From Pseudomonas sp. ERMR1:02 (lineage in GTDB: Bacteria > Pseudomonadota > Gammaproteobacteria > Pseudomonadales > Pseudomonadaceae): a stretch of DNA of 64,000 nucleotides. The DNA lies in the NCBI RefSeq assembly GCF_002277815.1, contig NZ_NKJI01000020.1, forward strand, positions 1 through 64,000, in the 5' to 3' direction. Made by a program: the position numbers and the translations under genes. The notes beneath the pieces were generated by a model. It was not told the origin of the DNA. It searched no databases and saw only the letters and a list, made by a program, of their open reading frames with translations. Below are positions 1 to 9,230 of this stretch, piece after piece (positions within the stretch are counted from its first letter, which is position 1; each line of letters begins with the position of its first letter).

Positions 1-71
1 GCGAAGAAGAATATCCGGACGGCTTCAAGACCCTCAAGCCTTATTTGCGCACGGTGGCACAACCGAAGTAA
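1..71 (+). CDS. C-terminal end of an unidentified gene cut by the window edge
   Basis: Reading from base 3, 22 codons run open to a TAA at 69-71 (ending LRTVAQPK). The composition is typical coding for this genome, and the 84-213 inverted repeat follows directly, as repeats often do after a gene end here. Too little is visible to name the product. Confidence 0.4.
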   Translation, partial: EEEYPDGFKTLKPYLRTVAQPK

Positions 72-83
72 CCACGCCGCCAT

Positions 84-213
84 GTAGCAGCTGGCGAAGC
101 CTGCGTTCGGTGCGCAGCAGTCGTGAGATCTGAACACGCGGCAATCCTGAAGGACCGCGTCATCAGAATTTACGACTGCTGCGCAGCCGAACGCAGGCTT
201 CGCCAGCTGCTAC
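84..213. repeat. long inverted repeat (REP-like pair)
   Basis: The arms at 84-124 and 172-213 both read GTAGCAGCTGGCGAAGCCTG onward and are inverted copies around a spacer of about 47 bases. The size and position between genes match paired palindromic repeats, but the arm sequence differs from the GTAGGAGCGAGC class seen elsewhere in the window. Confidence 0.75.
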
Positions 214-275
214 AGGTTTTCGTGTTCCCGCCGCTACAGATTCGAAGACATGAGCTTTTTCAAAGGAGTTTGAAG

Positions 276-622
276 ATGACTGGTTTACGTATTTGCATCG
301 CAATGGGCCTGTTGACTGGCCTGAGCGGAACCTGTGTCGCATCACAGGGCCTCGTTTCCTTCCAGGGCGCTATCGTGGAAGTTCCTTGTCGGGTTTCCAC
401 CTCTGGTAAAGACATCGCCTTGCAGGGCTGTCCTGGCATGGCGGCTGACCAGCTCATCAGCGCACGCAGCGTTGAGCCGGTGCGTTCAATCGAAGGCTCG
501 ACGGCCCACATCAAATGATCGCCGAAAGCGAAGACGGGTCAAAACGCCAGTACGCGCTGGCCGACAGCAACGGTGTCACAATTGAATCCGGTCACTATGT
601 GATGACATTGGCCTATCCATGA
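276..622 (+). pseudogene. type 1 fimbrial-like secreted protein, frameshifted
   Basis: ATG 276 follows an AAAGGAG ribosome site at 262-268. It starts a signal peptide (GLLTGLSGTCVA), then a fimbrial-subunit pattern: GLVSFQGAIVEVPCRVST and a second Cys in LQGCPGMA. The frame stops at 516-518, but the shifted frame from 515 continues with 35 residues of matching C-terminal character (RQYALADSNGVTIESGHY, ending LAYP) and stops at 622. A one-base loss near 510 would join both parts into about 115 residues, the usual size of small Pseudomonas fimbria-like proteins. The assignment to the fimbrial family is from pattern, not from a search. Confidence 0.55.
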
Positions 623-687
623 AAAGTCTTTTGCAGTGAGACGGGGCATCTGTGCGCTTCCTCTTGAGCTGGTGTAACGCGGTCCTT

Positions 688-785
688 GTAGGAGCGAGCT
701 CGCTCGCGATGGTCGTCAACGATAACGCTGTGAGCCTGATACCCAGCGGCGCTCTCAGGTTCTTCGCGAGCAGGCTCGCTCCTAC
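688..785. repeat. REPIN (paired REP elements)
   Basis: GTAGGAGCGAGCTCGCTCGC at 688 and its inverted partner ending GCTCGCTCCTAC at 785 flank a short spacer. It lies between the fimbrial-like remnant and the end of glcG. Confidence 0.9.
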
Positions 786-798
786 AGGGGATTTGTGT

Positions 799-1200
799 TT
801 ATTTCAGGCACTGCGCCCCGGCTTTCGCCACCTGCGCATCCTGCTCGGCCTTGACCCCGGATACGCCAACCGCGCCGATCACCTGGCCATCGACGATGAT
901 CGGCACACCACCTTCGAGCGAAGTCAGCAACGGCGCCGACAAAAAGGCCGTGCGTCCGCCATTGACCATTTCTTCATAACCTTTGGATTCGCGGCGGCCC
1001 AGGGCCGAAGTGCGGGCTTTTTCCGTGGCGATGTAGGCGCTGATGGGCGCAGCGCCGTCGAGGCGTTCGAGGGCCAGGGGGTGGCCGCCGTCATCGACCA
1101 CCACAATCGTCACCGGCCATTGGTTGTTCTGTGCTTCGGTTCGCGCCGCAGCGAGAATCCGCCCGACTTCGGTCTGGCTCAGCACGGCTTTGCTCTTCAT
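799..1200 (-). CDS. glcG: GlcG/HbpS family protein (DUF336)
   Basis: A 133-residue protein of the GlcG family, which often accompanies glycolate oxidase genes and has homologues that bind haem; its exact role with glycolate oxidase is unknown. The start at 1200 (MKSKAVLSQTEVGRIL) has a GGAG site 7 bases upstream and is preferred over a start 24 bases further out. Family hallmarks are the N-terminal helix, VTIVVVDDGGHPLALERLDG and the C-terminal GVPIIVDGQVIGAVGVSG segment. It is last in the minus-strand order glcD-glcE-glcF-glcG, 33 bases after glcF. Confidence 0.9.
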   Translation of the reverse strand: MKSKAVLSQTEVGRILAAARTEAQNNQWPVTIVVVDDGGHPLALERLDGAAPISAYIATEKARTSALGRRESKGYEEMVNGGRTAFLSAPLLTSLEGGVPIIVDGQVIGAVGVSGVKAEQDAQVAKAGAQCLK

Positions 1201-1233
1201 GAGTGATCTCCAGGTTTTGATCAAGAAAGCCGG

Positions 1234-2450
1234 TCAAGGCAAAGCGGCTTCGACCAGTTCGATCCAGTGCCGCACCGGCGTACGGCCCGCGCCGTCAAGG
1301 TGGGACTGACAGCCGATATTGGCCGTGACAATGACTTCAGGGTAGCCGCTTTCCAGTGCATTCATTTTGTTGTCGCGCAGTTGTCGCGACAATTCAGGCT
1401 GGGTCAGCGAGTAGGTGCCCGCCGAGCCGCAGCACAGATGGCTGTCGGGCACGAAGGTCAGGTTGAAACCCAGTCGTTCGAGTAGCGCCTCGACCGCGCC
1501 ACCGAGTTTCTGCGCGTGCTGCAGGTGCAGGGACAATGGAAGGCCAGGCGCCGGGCACTGTGTATGCCGAGTTTTTCCAGCGGCTCGTCACGCAACACCT
1601 CGACCAGGTCCCTGGCCAGCGCACTGACCGTTCTGGCCTTATCGGCATAGGCCGGATCGCTATTGAGCAGGTGGCCGTAGTCTTTGATGAAGGCGCCGCA
1701 ACCGCTGGCGGTCTGCACGATGGCCTCGGCGCCTTTTTCGATCATAGGCCACCATGCGTCGATGTTATGGCGGGCGCGATCAAGACCGGCAGCCTGGGCG
1801 TCCAGGTGATAATCCACAGCGCCGCAGCACCCGGCCTCGCGGCTCGGGATGACGCTGATCCCGAGTCGATCCAGCACCCTTGCCGCGGCCACGTTGGTAT
1901 TGGGCGACAAACCCGGCTGCACGCACCCCTCAAGCATCAGCACCTGTCGCGCATGGCGCGTGGCGGGGCGCGGTTTACTCAGCGTTGCGCTACGCGGCAA
2001 TTTGCTTTGCAGAGCATCAGGCAGTAGCGCCCGGAACACCTGACCGCCGTTGACCAAGGCTTTGAACAGATCCGGGTGGGGCACCACCGTGCGCAACCCT
2101 TCGCGCAGCAGGCGTTGGCCGAGCGGGCGCGGTACCGCCGCATCGACCACCGCGCGGCCGATGTCCAGCAGGTTGTGATAGTCGACGCCCGACGGGCAGG
2201 TGGTTTCGCAGTTACGGCACGATAGACAGCGATCCAGGTGTTGTTGGGTCTTTCGCGTGACCTCGTTGCCTTCCAGCACCTGTTTGATCAGGTAGATGCG
2301 TCCGCGTGGGCCATCGAGTTCATCGCCAAGCAATTGATAGGTCGGGCAAGTGGCGTTGCAGAAACCGCAGTGCACACAAGTGCGCAGGATGCTGTCGGCC
2401 TCTTCGGCGCGGGGCAGTCGGCGGGCGCTTTCGCTCAGGTTGGTCTGCAT
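1234..2450 (-). pseudogene. glcF: glycolate oxidase iron-sulfur subunit, single frameshift
   Basis: GlcF carries electrons from the GlcD/GlcE flavoprotein part of membrane-associated glycolate oxidase. Two ferredoxin-type cysteine motifs are visible: CVHCGFCNATCP near residue 25 and CLSCRNCETTCP near residue 75. Two CCG-type modules follow (GCCGAVDYH and CCGSAGTYS). The frame breaks near 1528: the expected PCTLQHAQKLGG continues only after restoring one C in the ACC-TGCAG context. The remaining 100 residues to 1234 then match GlcF perfectly in character (TANIGCQSHL, TPVRHWIELVEAA). Corrected length is about 405 residues, normal for GlcF. Start ATG 2450 lies 3 bases after glcE. Confidence 0.9.
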
Positions 2451-2453
2451 GGT

Positions 2454-3515
2454 TCAAAGCTCCGCGTACAAGCGACCGGGGTTGAAAATGCCCGGGGATC
2501 AAGTTGCTGTTTAAGGCTCTGGTGGTAGCGCATCAGGGCCGCAGGCAACGGCTGGAACGGGCTGTCGATCAGACCATGGCTGTAGCAGTCACATGCCCGC
2601 CGACCTCATCGACCACTTTACGAATGAAGGTGTCTTGGGCGTCGGATTTGAGCCAGCGCTGGGCGCCGCCCCAGTCGATCAACTGACGGCCCGGCAGGGA
2701 CAGTTTCGGCGTGTTGTTCGGCAACGACAGACGCCAAAGCGGCTGGTCCTCATCGAAGAAAGCCAAGCGATGCTCGTTGAGATCGGCCCAGTACGCGCTG
2801 TCCAGCAGCTCGCCGCCCAAACGGTCATGGGCCGCCGCGACCGAGCCTTCGCCGCCCTCGAGCCGCAGGTGCAGTTGTTCCCCGTCATGGCATGCGGCAC
2901 TGATCGGCAAGGGTTGCTGGCCCCATTGCGCCAGATTCTGTAGGGCGCGCTCACTGTTCATGTCCAGGCTGATGCTCAGGCACTGCCGGGGCTTGGGCAG
3001 TACCTTGAGCGAGACCTCGGTGATCAGGCCCAGGGTGCCGTAGCTGCCGGCCATCAGGCGCGACAGGTCGTAACCGGCGACATTCTTCATCACCTCGCCG
3101 CCAAAGCGCAGATGTTTGCCAAGACCGGTGATCACCCGGGTGCCTAAAACGAAATCCCGGACCGAACCCGACCACGGGCGCCGGGGCCCCGACAGCCCGC
3201 AGGCAATCATGCCGCCGACGGTGGCGCCGTCGCCGAAAGCGGGCGGTTCGCAAGCCAGCATCTGTTGCGCGTCGTCGAGCACCTGCATCAGTTCGGCCAG
3301 CGCGGTGCCAGAGCGCACGGTGATCACAAGCTCGGTGGGTCGTAGCTGACGATGCCGCGGTGGGAGCGGGTGTCGAGTATTTCACCGGCAACGATGCGCC
3401 CGAGAAAGGCCTTGCTGTTGGAGCCTTGAATGCGTAGCGGCGTGGCGCTTTCCAGCGCCCGGCTGACCTGCTCCAGCAGCACGTTGCTGTCGTCGATATC
3501 GCCTGTGCCGTGCAT
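2454..3515 (-). pseudogene. glcE: glycolate oxidase FAD-binding subunit, three frameshifts
   Basis: GlcE pairs with GlcD in oxidising glycolate to glyoxylate. Residues after MHGTGDID include RIQGSNSKAFLGR, then GLSGPRRPWSGSVRDFVLG and GGEVMKNVAGYDLSRLMAGS, which are characteristic of GlcE. Three one-base losses break the frame: near 3330 (after VSYDPP, a C run), near 2588 (after GGHVT) and near 2502 (within LDPRGIFNPGR, a G run). With all restored the protein is about 354 residues and ends NPGRLYAEL at 2454. It overlaps the glcD stop by one base (TGATG), so translation is probably coupled. Three errors of the same kind in one conserved operon gene point to sequence error. Confidence 0.9.
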
Positions 3516-5014
3516 CAGAAACGCTCCAGATCAGGGAAGGGCAACTGCCCGGCATGCACGTGCATGGCACCGAATTCGGCGCAGCGGTGCAGGGTCGGGA
3601 TGTTCTTGCCGGGGTTGAGCAGGCCGCTGGGGTCGAACGCTGCCTTGACCGCATGGAACAGGGTCAGCTCGTCGCTGTTGAACTGCGCGCACATCTGATT
3701 GATCTTTTCGCGGCCCACGCCGTGTTCCCCAGTGATGCTGCCGCCGACCTTCACACACAGCTCCAGAATCCTGCCGCCGAGGTTTTCGGCACGCTCCAGT
3801 TCACCGGGGGTGTTGGCGTCGAACAGAATCAGCGGATGCATGTTGCCGTCACCGGCGTGGAACACGTTGGCCACCCGCAGGTTGTACTCGGCGGACAGTT
3901 CAGCGATGGCTTTCAAGACACCGGGCAACTCACGGCGGGGGATCGTACCGTCCATGCAGTAATAGTCAGGGGAGAGACGGCCCACCGCCGGAAAAGCGTT
4001 CTTGCGCCCGGCCCAGAAACGCACACGCTCGGCCTCGTCTTTGGCCAGGCGCACCTCGGTGGCGCCGGCCTGCTCCAGCACCGTGCGCACGCGAGTGCAA
4101 TCGTCGTGGACGTCGGCTTCGACGCCGTCGAGTTCACACAACAGAATCGCCTCGGCGTCGACCGGGTAGCCGGCGTGGATAAAGTCTTCAGCGGCGCGGA
4201 TGGCCAGGTTGTCCATCATCTCAAGGCCTCCAGGGATGATGCCGGCGGCAATGATGTCGCCGACGGCACGGCCGGCCTTTTCCACGGAATCGAACGCTGC
4301 CAGCAGTACCTTGGCGGACTGCGGTTTGGGCAGCAGTTTGACCGTCACTTCGGTGATTACCCCGAGCATGCCTTCGGAACCGGTGAACAAGGCCAGCAGA
4401 TCCAGGCCCGGCGAGTCGAGCGCGTTGGATCCCAGGCTGAGGCATTCGCCGTCGACGGTGAAGATTTCGACTTTCAGCACGTTGTGCACGGTCAGGCCGT
4501 ACTTGAGGCAATGCACACCACCGGCATTTTCCGCGACGTTGCCGCCGATGGAGCAGGCGATTTGCGACGAGGGGTCCGGCGCGTAATAAAGGCCGTACTG
4601 CGCGGCGGCCTGGGAAATCGCCAGGTTACGCACCCCCGGCTGGACCCGTGCGGTGCGGGCGGCCGGGTCGATGTGCAGAATCTGATTGAAGCGCGCCATC
4701 ACCAGCAGCACGCCTTTTTCCAGGGGCAAGGCGCCGCCGGACAAACCGGTGCCGGCACCGCGGGCGACCACCGGAACCTTCTTTTCATGACAAAGCTTGA
4801 GTACGCCCTGAACCTGCGCGAGATCGCGCGGCAGCACCACCAGCATCGGCGTGGTGCGGTACGCCGAGAGGCCATCGCATTCGTACGGCTTTAGTTCTTC
4901 CTGCTGATGCAGGATTTCCAGGTCGGGCAATTGCGTTTGCAGGGCCTGCAATAACCTGGCCTTGTTCACGTCAGGCAGCACGCCGTCGACGCGTTCATCG
5001 TAGAGAATGTTCAT
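3515..5014 (-). CDS. glcD: glycolate oxidase subunit GlcD (FAD-linked)
   Basis: A 499-residue intact flavoprotein that oxidises glycolate to glyoxylate, passing electrons to quinone through GlcF. The N-terminal half carries the FAD-binding fold with VVARGAGTGLSGGALPLEKG and GGNVAENAGGVHCLKYG. The C-terminal half has the FAD-linked oxidase domain with FHAGDGNMHPLILFD and GSITGEHGVGREKI. The length matches Escherichia coli GlcD. It is first in glcDEFG; the usual regulator glcC is not in the window, and a repeat-filled stretch lies directly upstream. Confidence 0.97.
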   Translation of the reverse strand: MNILYDERVDGVLPDVNKARLLQALQTQLPDLEILHQQEELKPYECDGLSAYRTTPMLVVLPRDLAQVQGVLKLCHEKKVPVVARGAGTGLSGGALPLEKGVLLVMARFNQILHIDPAARTARVQPGVRNLAISQAAAQYGLYYAPDPSSQIACSIGGNVAENAGGVHCLKYGLTVHNVLKVEIFTVDGECLSLGSNALDSPGLDLLALFTGSEGMLGVITEVTVKLLPKPQSAKVLLAAFDSVEKAGRAVGDIIAAGIIPGGLEMMDNLAIRAAEDFIHAGYPVDAEAILLCELDGVEADVHDDCTRVRTVLEQAGATEVRLAKDEAERVRFWAGRKNAFPAVGRLSPDYYCMDGTIPRRELPGVLKAIAELSAEYNLRVANVFHAGDGNMHPLILFDANTPGELERAENLGGRILELCVKVGGSITGEHGVGREKINQMCAQFNSDELTLFHAVKAAFDPSGLLNPGKNIPTLHRCAEFGAMHVHAGQLPFPDLERF

Positions 5015-5054
5015 AGTCGCTTTACGATACTCCGTTCATGGAAGCCCGGGCGCG

Positions 5055-5800
5055 GTGTACATATCCGTTTCTTCGGTTACGTCGCTGGCGGTTTCGCTTT
5101 TACAGCGAGTCACTTGGAACAGCCCCAAGTAACCAAGGGCTCTTGCCCCTGTCGTTCGGTGCCTCGCTGTGGCTCGGCATGCCCTCGCTCCGGTCCTGCT
5201 CCGTGGGCCCGCCGCGATGGGCCATCCTTGGCCCAGCGCGGCTAACCCGGCATCCATGCCGGGTTACCCACTGCGCAGAACCTGCGCTCGGCCTCTCGAG
5301 GGGGCAAGAAGATCAAAAGCAAAAGCAACGCGAGGCGGCCTGACAGCCGACCTGATTGCGTGGATGACTCGTTCCACTGTAGGAGCGAGCCTGCTCGCGA
5401 AAAACGTCCAGACAACGCGTTCATTCAGACAGGTCGAGTTATCGTTGACGTCCATCGCGAGCAAGCATCGCTCCTACAGAGGAACGCGTTCATTCGAAAT
5501 CAGGTCGGCTGTCAGGCCGCCTCGCTTTGTTTTTGATCCATGCGCCCCGTTAAACCACGCTGGCCGAACGCAGGCATTGCTCCGTGGCTAAACCGGCAGG
5601 ACGCCGGTTTAGCCGCGCTGGGCCATGGATGGCCCAGCGCGGCGACCCACGGAGCAATGCCGGAGTGAGGGCATGCCGAGCCCAAGCGAGGCACCGAGTG
5701 GTGGGGCAAAGCCTTTTGGTTCCTTTTCGGCGTTTGGAAAAGGGACTCGCCGTAAGGGCGAAACCCTAAGTCGGCGTTACCGCAGGAATGGATATTCACC
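5055..5800. repeat. composite inverted repeat around a REPIN, filling the glcD-glcA gap
   Basis: Two arms of roughly 300 bases, 5055-5357 and 5498-5800, are diverged inverted copies. The inner 28 bases are identical (5330-5357 against 5498-5525). A REPIN sits in the centre at 5379-5477 (GTAGGAGCGAGCCTGCTCGC and inverted partner). The arms hold the strings TCGGTGCCTCGC and GGCATGCCCTCGCTCCGG known as dispersed repeats in fluorescent pseudomonads. No gene is credible here. It could form a very large cruciform or RNA hairpin. Confidence 0.8.
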
Positions 5801-5852
5801 CAATCCATATCCGCCCTTGAATGCCACGCGTGAGCAAGCCAGGCCAAGTCAA

Positions 5853-7616
5853 TCAATGCCCACCCACCACCATATGACTAAACGGCGCCACATAAGCCTG
5901 CAACGTCACCAACCCACCGACCAGAATCGCCAACACAATCGAGTGGAAGAACACGTAGCGCAGGATTTCCCCTTCATGGCCGTACCAGCGGGTAGCGGTG
6001 GAGGCGACCACGATGGATTGGGCATCGACCATTTTGCCCATGACCCCGCCGGAGCTGTTGGCGGCGGCCATCAACACCGGGTTGAGCCCCAGTTGCTCGG
6101 AGGTGACCCGTTGCAGCCCGCCGAACAGTACGTTGGAGGCCGTGTCCGAGCCGGTCAGGGCCACGCCGAGCCAGCCGAGCAGGGTGCCGAACATCGGATA
6201 GAAAATCCCCGTCGCGGCAAAGGCCAGGCCCATGGTCGCGTCCAGTCCCGAATAGCGCGTGAGAAAGCCCAGAGCGAGCATCGCGGTGATGGTGATCAGC
6301 GAATAGCGCACCACCCACAGGGTTCGCAGGTACTGGTGAATCAGTTGTGGGATGGAGTAGCCCATCAGCAATCCGCCGACAATCGCGGCCAGCAGGATGC
6401 CGCTGCCGGTGGCGGTGAACCAGGTGAATTTGTAGATCGCATCTTCGGTTTTAGGTGCAGGCACTACCGGTGGGACCTTTTCGATCTGCTGGTGAATGGT
6501 GGAGAAGGTCAGGATCGGCGCGAACACCGGGTTGGCTTCCAGCAGCGGTTTGCCCTGAGGATCGAGCTTGGCCGAATGGGTGGCCGGATCGATCGCCGGG
6601 CGGGTGTCGAACATGTTTTTGAAACCCTGGGTGCCCCAGGCGAACACGAAGACGGTGAGGATGATCCACGGCATCCACGCCCGCATCACAGCGTTTTTCG
6701 AGTCGCTGGCAAAGGCTGCGGTCGGTTGGGGTTTGCTGGCGTGCTCGTCATCGATTTTCGAGTTGTCGACCCGCCCGGTCAGCGCGGCGGAGGTGTGCAC
6801 GGTGGCCGGTTTCCAGACCTTCAGGAACAGCGTCAGGCAGGCCATGGAAATCAGTGCGGCGATCACGTCTACCAGCATGGGCCCGTGATAGTTGGAAACG
6901 AGGAACTGGGGTACGGCAAAGCTGACTCCGGCGACGAGGATCGGCGGCCAGATTTCCAGCATCTTGCGCCAACCGGCGAAGGCCCAGATCAACCAGAACG
7001 GCACGATCAACGAGAAGAACGGCAGTTGCCGGCCGACCATCATCGACAGCTCCATTTCATCCAGCCCAGTGACTTTGGCCAGGGTGATGATCGGCGTGCC
7101 CAGCGCGCCGAACGCCACGGGCGCGGTATTGGCGATCAGCGCCAGCCCCGAGGCAGCCAGCGGTGAAAAACCCAGCCCGATCAAAATCGCCCCGGTCACC
7201 GCCACCGGCGTACCGAAGCCGGCGGCGCCCTCGAAGAAGGCACCGAAGCAGAAGGCAATCAGCAGCAGTTGCAGGCGACGGTCGTCAGTGATCCGCGCCA
7301 GGGAGTCTTGCAGCACTTTGAACGAGCCGTTTTCGGTGGTCAGCCGGTGCAGGAAGATGATGTTCAGCACGATCCAGCCGATCGGCAACAGACCGTTGGC
7401 GGCACCGTACAGCGCCGCGGAACCGGCCATGTTGGCGGGCATGCCGAAAGCGAAGATGGCGATCACCAGTGCCGAGGTAAGGGCAAGCAATGCCGCCAGG
7501 TGCGCCTTGACATGGAAAAACGCCAGTGAAGCCAGCATCACTACTACGGGTACGGCAGCCATGAGGGTTGAAATGACCGGGTTGTTGAACGGATCGTAGA
7601 TTTGCTGCCAGACCAT
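5853..7616 (-). CDS. glcA: glycolate/L-lactate permease, LctP family
   Basis: A 587-residue integral membrane protein with about 12-14 hydrophobic segments, of the lactate permease family (LldP/GlcA). Family signatures are FCFGAFFEGAAGFGTPVAVT, GFSPLAASGLALIANTAPVAFG and, near the end, NSSGGVMGKMVDAQSIVVAST. Both LldP and GlcA import glycolate and lactate by proton symport. The neighbouring glc operon, in the same orientation, favours a GlcA role. The start at 7616 (MVWQQIYDPF) has GGTGG (RC of CCACC at 7620-7624) just upstream. No lactate dehydrogenase gene is nearby. Confidence 0.92.
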   Translation of the reverse strand: MVWQQIYDPFNNPVISTLMAAVPVVVMLASLAFFHVKAHLAALLALTSALVIAIFAFGMPANMAGSAALYGAANGLLPIGWIVLNIIFLHRLTTENGSFKVLQDSLARITDDRRLQLLLIAFCFGAFFEGAAGFGTPVAVTGAILIGLGFSPLAASGLALIANTAPVAFGALGTPIITLAKVTGLDEMELSMMVGRQLPFFSLIVPFWLIWAFAGWRKMLEIWPPILVAGVSFAVPQFLVSNYHGPMLVDVIAALISMACLTLFLKVWKPATVHTSAALTGRVDNSKIDDEHASKPQPTAAFASDSKNAVMRAWMPWIILTVFVFAWGTQGFKNMFDTRPAIDPATHSAKLDPQGKPLLEANPVFAPILTFSTIHQQIEKVPPVVPAPKTEDAIYKFTWFTATGSGILLAAIVGGLLMGYSIPQLIHQYLRTLWVVRYSLITITAMLALGFLTRYSGLDATMGLAFAATGIFYPMFGTLLGWLGVALTGSDTASNVLFGGLQRVTSEQLGLNPVLMAAANSSGGVMGKMVDAQSIVVASTATRWYGHEGEILRYVFFHSIVLAILVGGLVTLQAYVAPFSHMVVGGH

Positions 7617-7795
7617 GTTCCACCTCTGCTTGTTATTGTTGGACGTGCAGACCCTTGGGGGGCGGTGGCTTGTAGTATAGGTGGCATTACGCCGCTGTCA
7701 GCGCATGCCTTTTGTCTCGTCAAACAGCGCTATTTCGATGGCCTGAGCTAGCATGGCCAATAGGGTCAAAAACCAGCAATGGGAGGAATACCGCG

Positions 7796-8032
7796 ATGAC
7801 AGAGCGTCATGAGGAGCACAAGGAGACGCTGTCGAACGGATGCAGCATCAGGGTCAAAGCCGAGATATTGAAAGACGGCTCGTTGGGGATGTTTATCGGC
7901 GTCTACCGGCCGGACGGCACGGTCATTGATGAGAATCACGATCCGAAACCGCACATGCTGGACATGGAGGCGGCGATGGATTGGGGGATTGATATTGCCA
8001 AGGGCATTGGCAATAGCCAGCGGACGTTGTGA
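7796..8032 (+). CDS. small conserved protein with MFIGVY motif (78 residues)
   Basis: ATG 7796 has a GGGAGGA site 8 bases upstream, which rules out the longer reading from 7712. The protein has no signal peptide or membrane segment. The core HKETLSNGCSIRV, GMFIGVYRPDGTVI and AAMDWGIDIAKGIG matches the protein at 23980-24273 in the same order (DETLDDGTTIDV, MFIGVY, ALAWGVGRA). The two are therefore paralogues of a small Pseudomonas family without an assigned function. Confidence 0.8.
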   Translation: MTERHEEHKETLSNGCSIRVKAEILKDGSLGMFIGVYRPDGTVIDENHDPKPHMLDMEAAMDWGIDIAKGIGNSQRTL

Positions 8033-8059
8033 GAGACGTTTTTGATTTTCTTTAAACCT

Positions 8060-8149
8060 GTAGGAGCGAGGCTTGCCCGCGAAGGCGGCGTGTCAGCCAA
8101 CATCAATGTTGTATGTGATGGCCTCTTCGCGGGCAAGCCTCGCTCCTAC
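8060..8149. repeat. REPIN
   Basis: GTAGGAGCGAGGCTTGCCCG at 8060 pairs with CGGGCAAGCCTCGCTCCTAC ending 8149. It lies just after the 7796-8032 gene and may act as a 3' mRNA barrier. Confidence 0.9.
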
Positions 8150-8259
8150 AGGAATAGGCATTGTCCGGGCCGTGCCATTTAGCATTTTTCCATCCTGCGG
8201 CGCTGATCGAAGTATGAAATCGGTCTAAAAACACCGTCCCATACCCTGAGAGCTTTGCT

Positions 8260-8498
8260 AATCTTGAACTTGTAGGTGAAAACGCAGACTGATGCGCAAG
8301 CGGATAGCGAGGACGCGTGGGGCGCGTTCCGAAGGGTACACGGTTAGAAAGATCTCCGCGCTGAGATCCAGCCCTTATGCCGTGTGAAGCAGGACAGCGC
8401 ATTGCTGTCACTGTGAGAGTCCTGATAAACCTCGTAAGCCAGAGACCAGCACTGGCCACCTACTTAACCCACTAGAGCCCGCCTTGTGCGGGCTTTCT
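8260..8498 (+). ncRNA. candidate structured RNA of four hairpins plus terminator
   Basis: No credible reading frame fills this stretch, but it folds well on paper. Hairpin 1: GGACGCG 8311-8317 with CGCGTTCC 8323-8330 (one bulged base). Hairpin 2: ACACGG 8338-8343 with CCGTGT 8380-8385, enclosing GATCTC 8351-8356 with GAGATC 8363-8368. Hairpin 3: GACAGC 8393-8398 with GCTGTC 8404-8409. Hairpin 4: GCCAG 8438-8442 with CTGGC 8452-8456. A terminator-like stem AGCCCGC/GCGGGCT with a short T-rich tail closes it at 8476-8498. It does not match RsmX/Y/Z, tmRNA or SRP RNA as I recall them. The 5' end is a guess. Confidence 0.45.
8476..8498 (+). terminator. Rho-independent terminator-like hairpin
   Basis: A perfect 7-bp GC-rich stem (8476-8482 with 8488-8494) with a 5-base loop is followed by TTCT. 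It probably ends the candidate RNA at 8260-8498. Confidence 0.6.
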
Positions 8499-8524
8499 AA
8501 TTTTCGTCTGTAGCTCCGGCATTT

Positions 8525-8622
8525 GTAGGAGCGAGCCTGCTCGCGATGGACGTCAATGATGACGCGCTCGATCTGGATAAACGCGGTGCCTTTGGGACCA
8601 TCGCGAGCGAGCTCGCTCCTAC
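8525..8622. repeat. REPIN
   Basis: GTAGGAGCGAGCCTGCTCGC at 8525 and the inverted GAGCTCGCTCCTAC ending 8622 flank a 60-base spacer. Confidence 0.9.
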
Positions 8623-8705
8623 AGGAGGGGGTTACAACTGGTCGATTTCGGTCGCGACGCTGATGTACAGCGGCGTAGCTTTTTCTAGCTTGCGCAATCT
8701 GTCAG

Positions 8706-9230
8706 TCAATAGACGCCATCCAATGTCCAGAATTGGCGTACCGCGCCATCGGCACCTTGCACCGGGTCCTGATCGGGAAATGGCAGTTTGGCGATGTTGG
8801 CCAATTGCGCCGGATTCGGCGCCTCGCGGCGGATATCGGGACGCTGGCCCGGCGGGTAAGCGCCGACTACCAGAAAATCGTCGCTGGCGCTCAGCTTGCA
8901 GTGACCGGTGCCAGCGGGCAGCAGCAACACATCGCCCGGGCCGACTTCCAGCACATGACCATTAGGGCCACCCAGCAGCAAACGCGCATGGCCGCTGGCG
9001 ATGCCCAGCACTTCATGGCCTTCGGTGTGATAGTGATGATAGCTGTACACGCCGTCACGCCACTGCGGCGGCCAGCCATTGGCGCTGAAGGTCTTCTCGA
9101 ACAGCGCAGCCGTATCATGACCCTGTACGGCGATGGCCTTCGGGTAAATCAATACCGGCAGGCTCGGGTTGTTGGGGACCCAATCGTTGCGCTCCAGCAG
9201 CAGGGTTTGTACAGCTTGCGATACGGTCAT
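8706..9230 (-). CDS. cupin-domain protein (YjlB-like)
   Basis: A 174-residue protein with one cupin fold. The metal-site motif appears as YSYHHYHTEGHEVLGI near residue 70, followed by GPGDVLLLPAGTGHCKL near residue 110. The start at 9230 (MTVSQAVQTLLL) has GGAGG 5-6 bases upstream and replaces a longer reading without support. Cupins of this type are small non-haem metal proteins or sugar-binding proteins; the substrate cannot be told. It stands alone between a REPIN and the DUF72 gene, which is on the other strand. Confidence 0.85.
   Translation of the reverse strand: MTVSQAVQTLLLERNDWVPNNPSLPVLIYPKAIAVQGHDTAALFEKTFSANGWPPQWRDGVYSYHHYHTEGHEVLGIASGHARLLLGGPNGHVLEVGPGDVLLLPAGTGHCKLSASDDFLVVGAYPPGQRPDIRREAPNPAQLANIAKLPFPDQDPVQGADGAVRQFWTLDGVY

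Noticed and set aside
652..1206. 184-codon plus-strand frame
   Set aside because: It begins in a REPIN and otherwise is the complement of glcG.
3554..4894. 446-codon open frame on the plus strand opposite glcD
   Set aside because: It is the antisense shadow of a conserved GC-rich gene and has no ribosome site or family motif.
5625..7166. 513-codon open frame opposite the permease gene
   Set aside because: Starts inside a repeat, is Gln/His/Arg-rich low-complexity, and mirrors the conserved glcA frame.
8260..8498. retron or tmRNA
   Set aside because: No reverse transcriptase gene is near and the sequence lacks the tmRNA tag region and CCA-type end.
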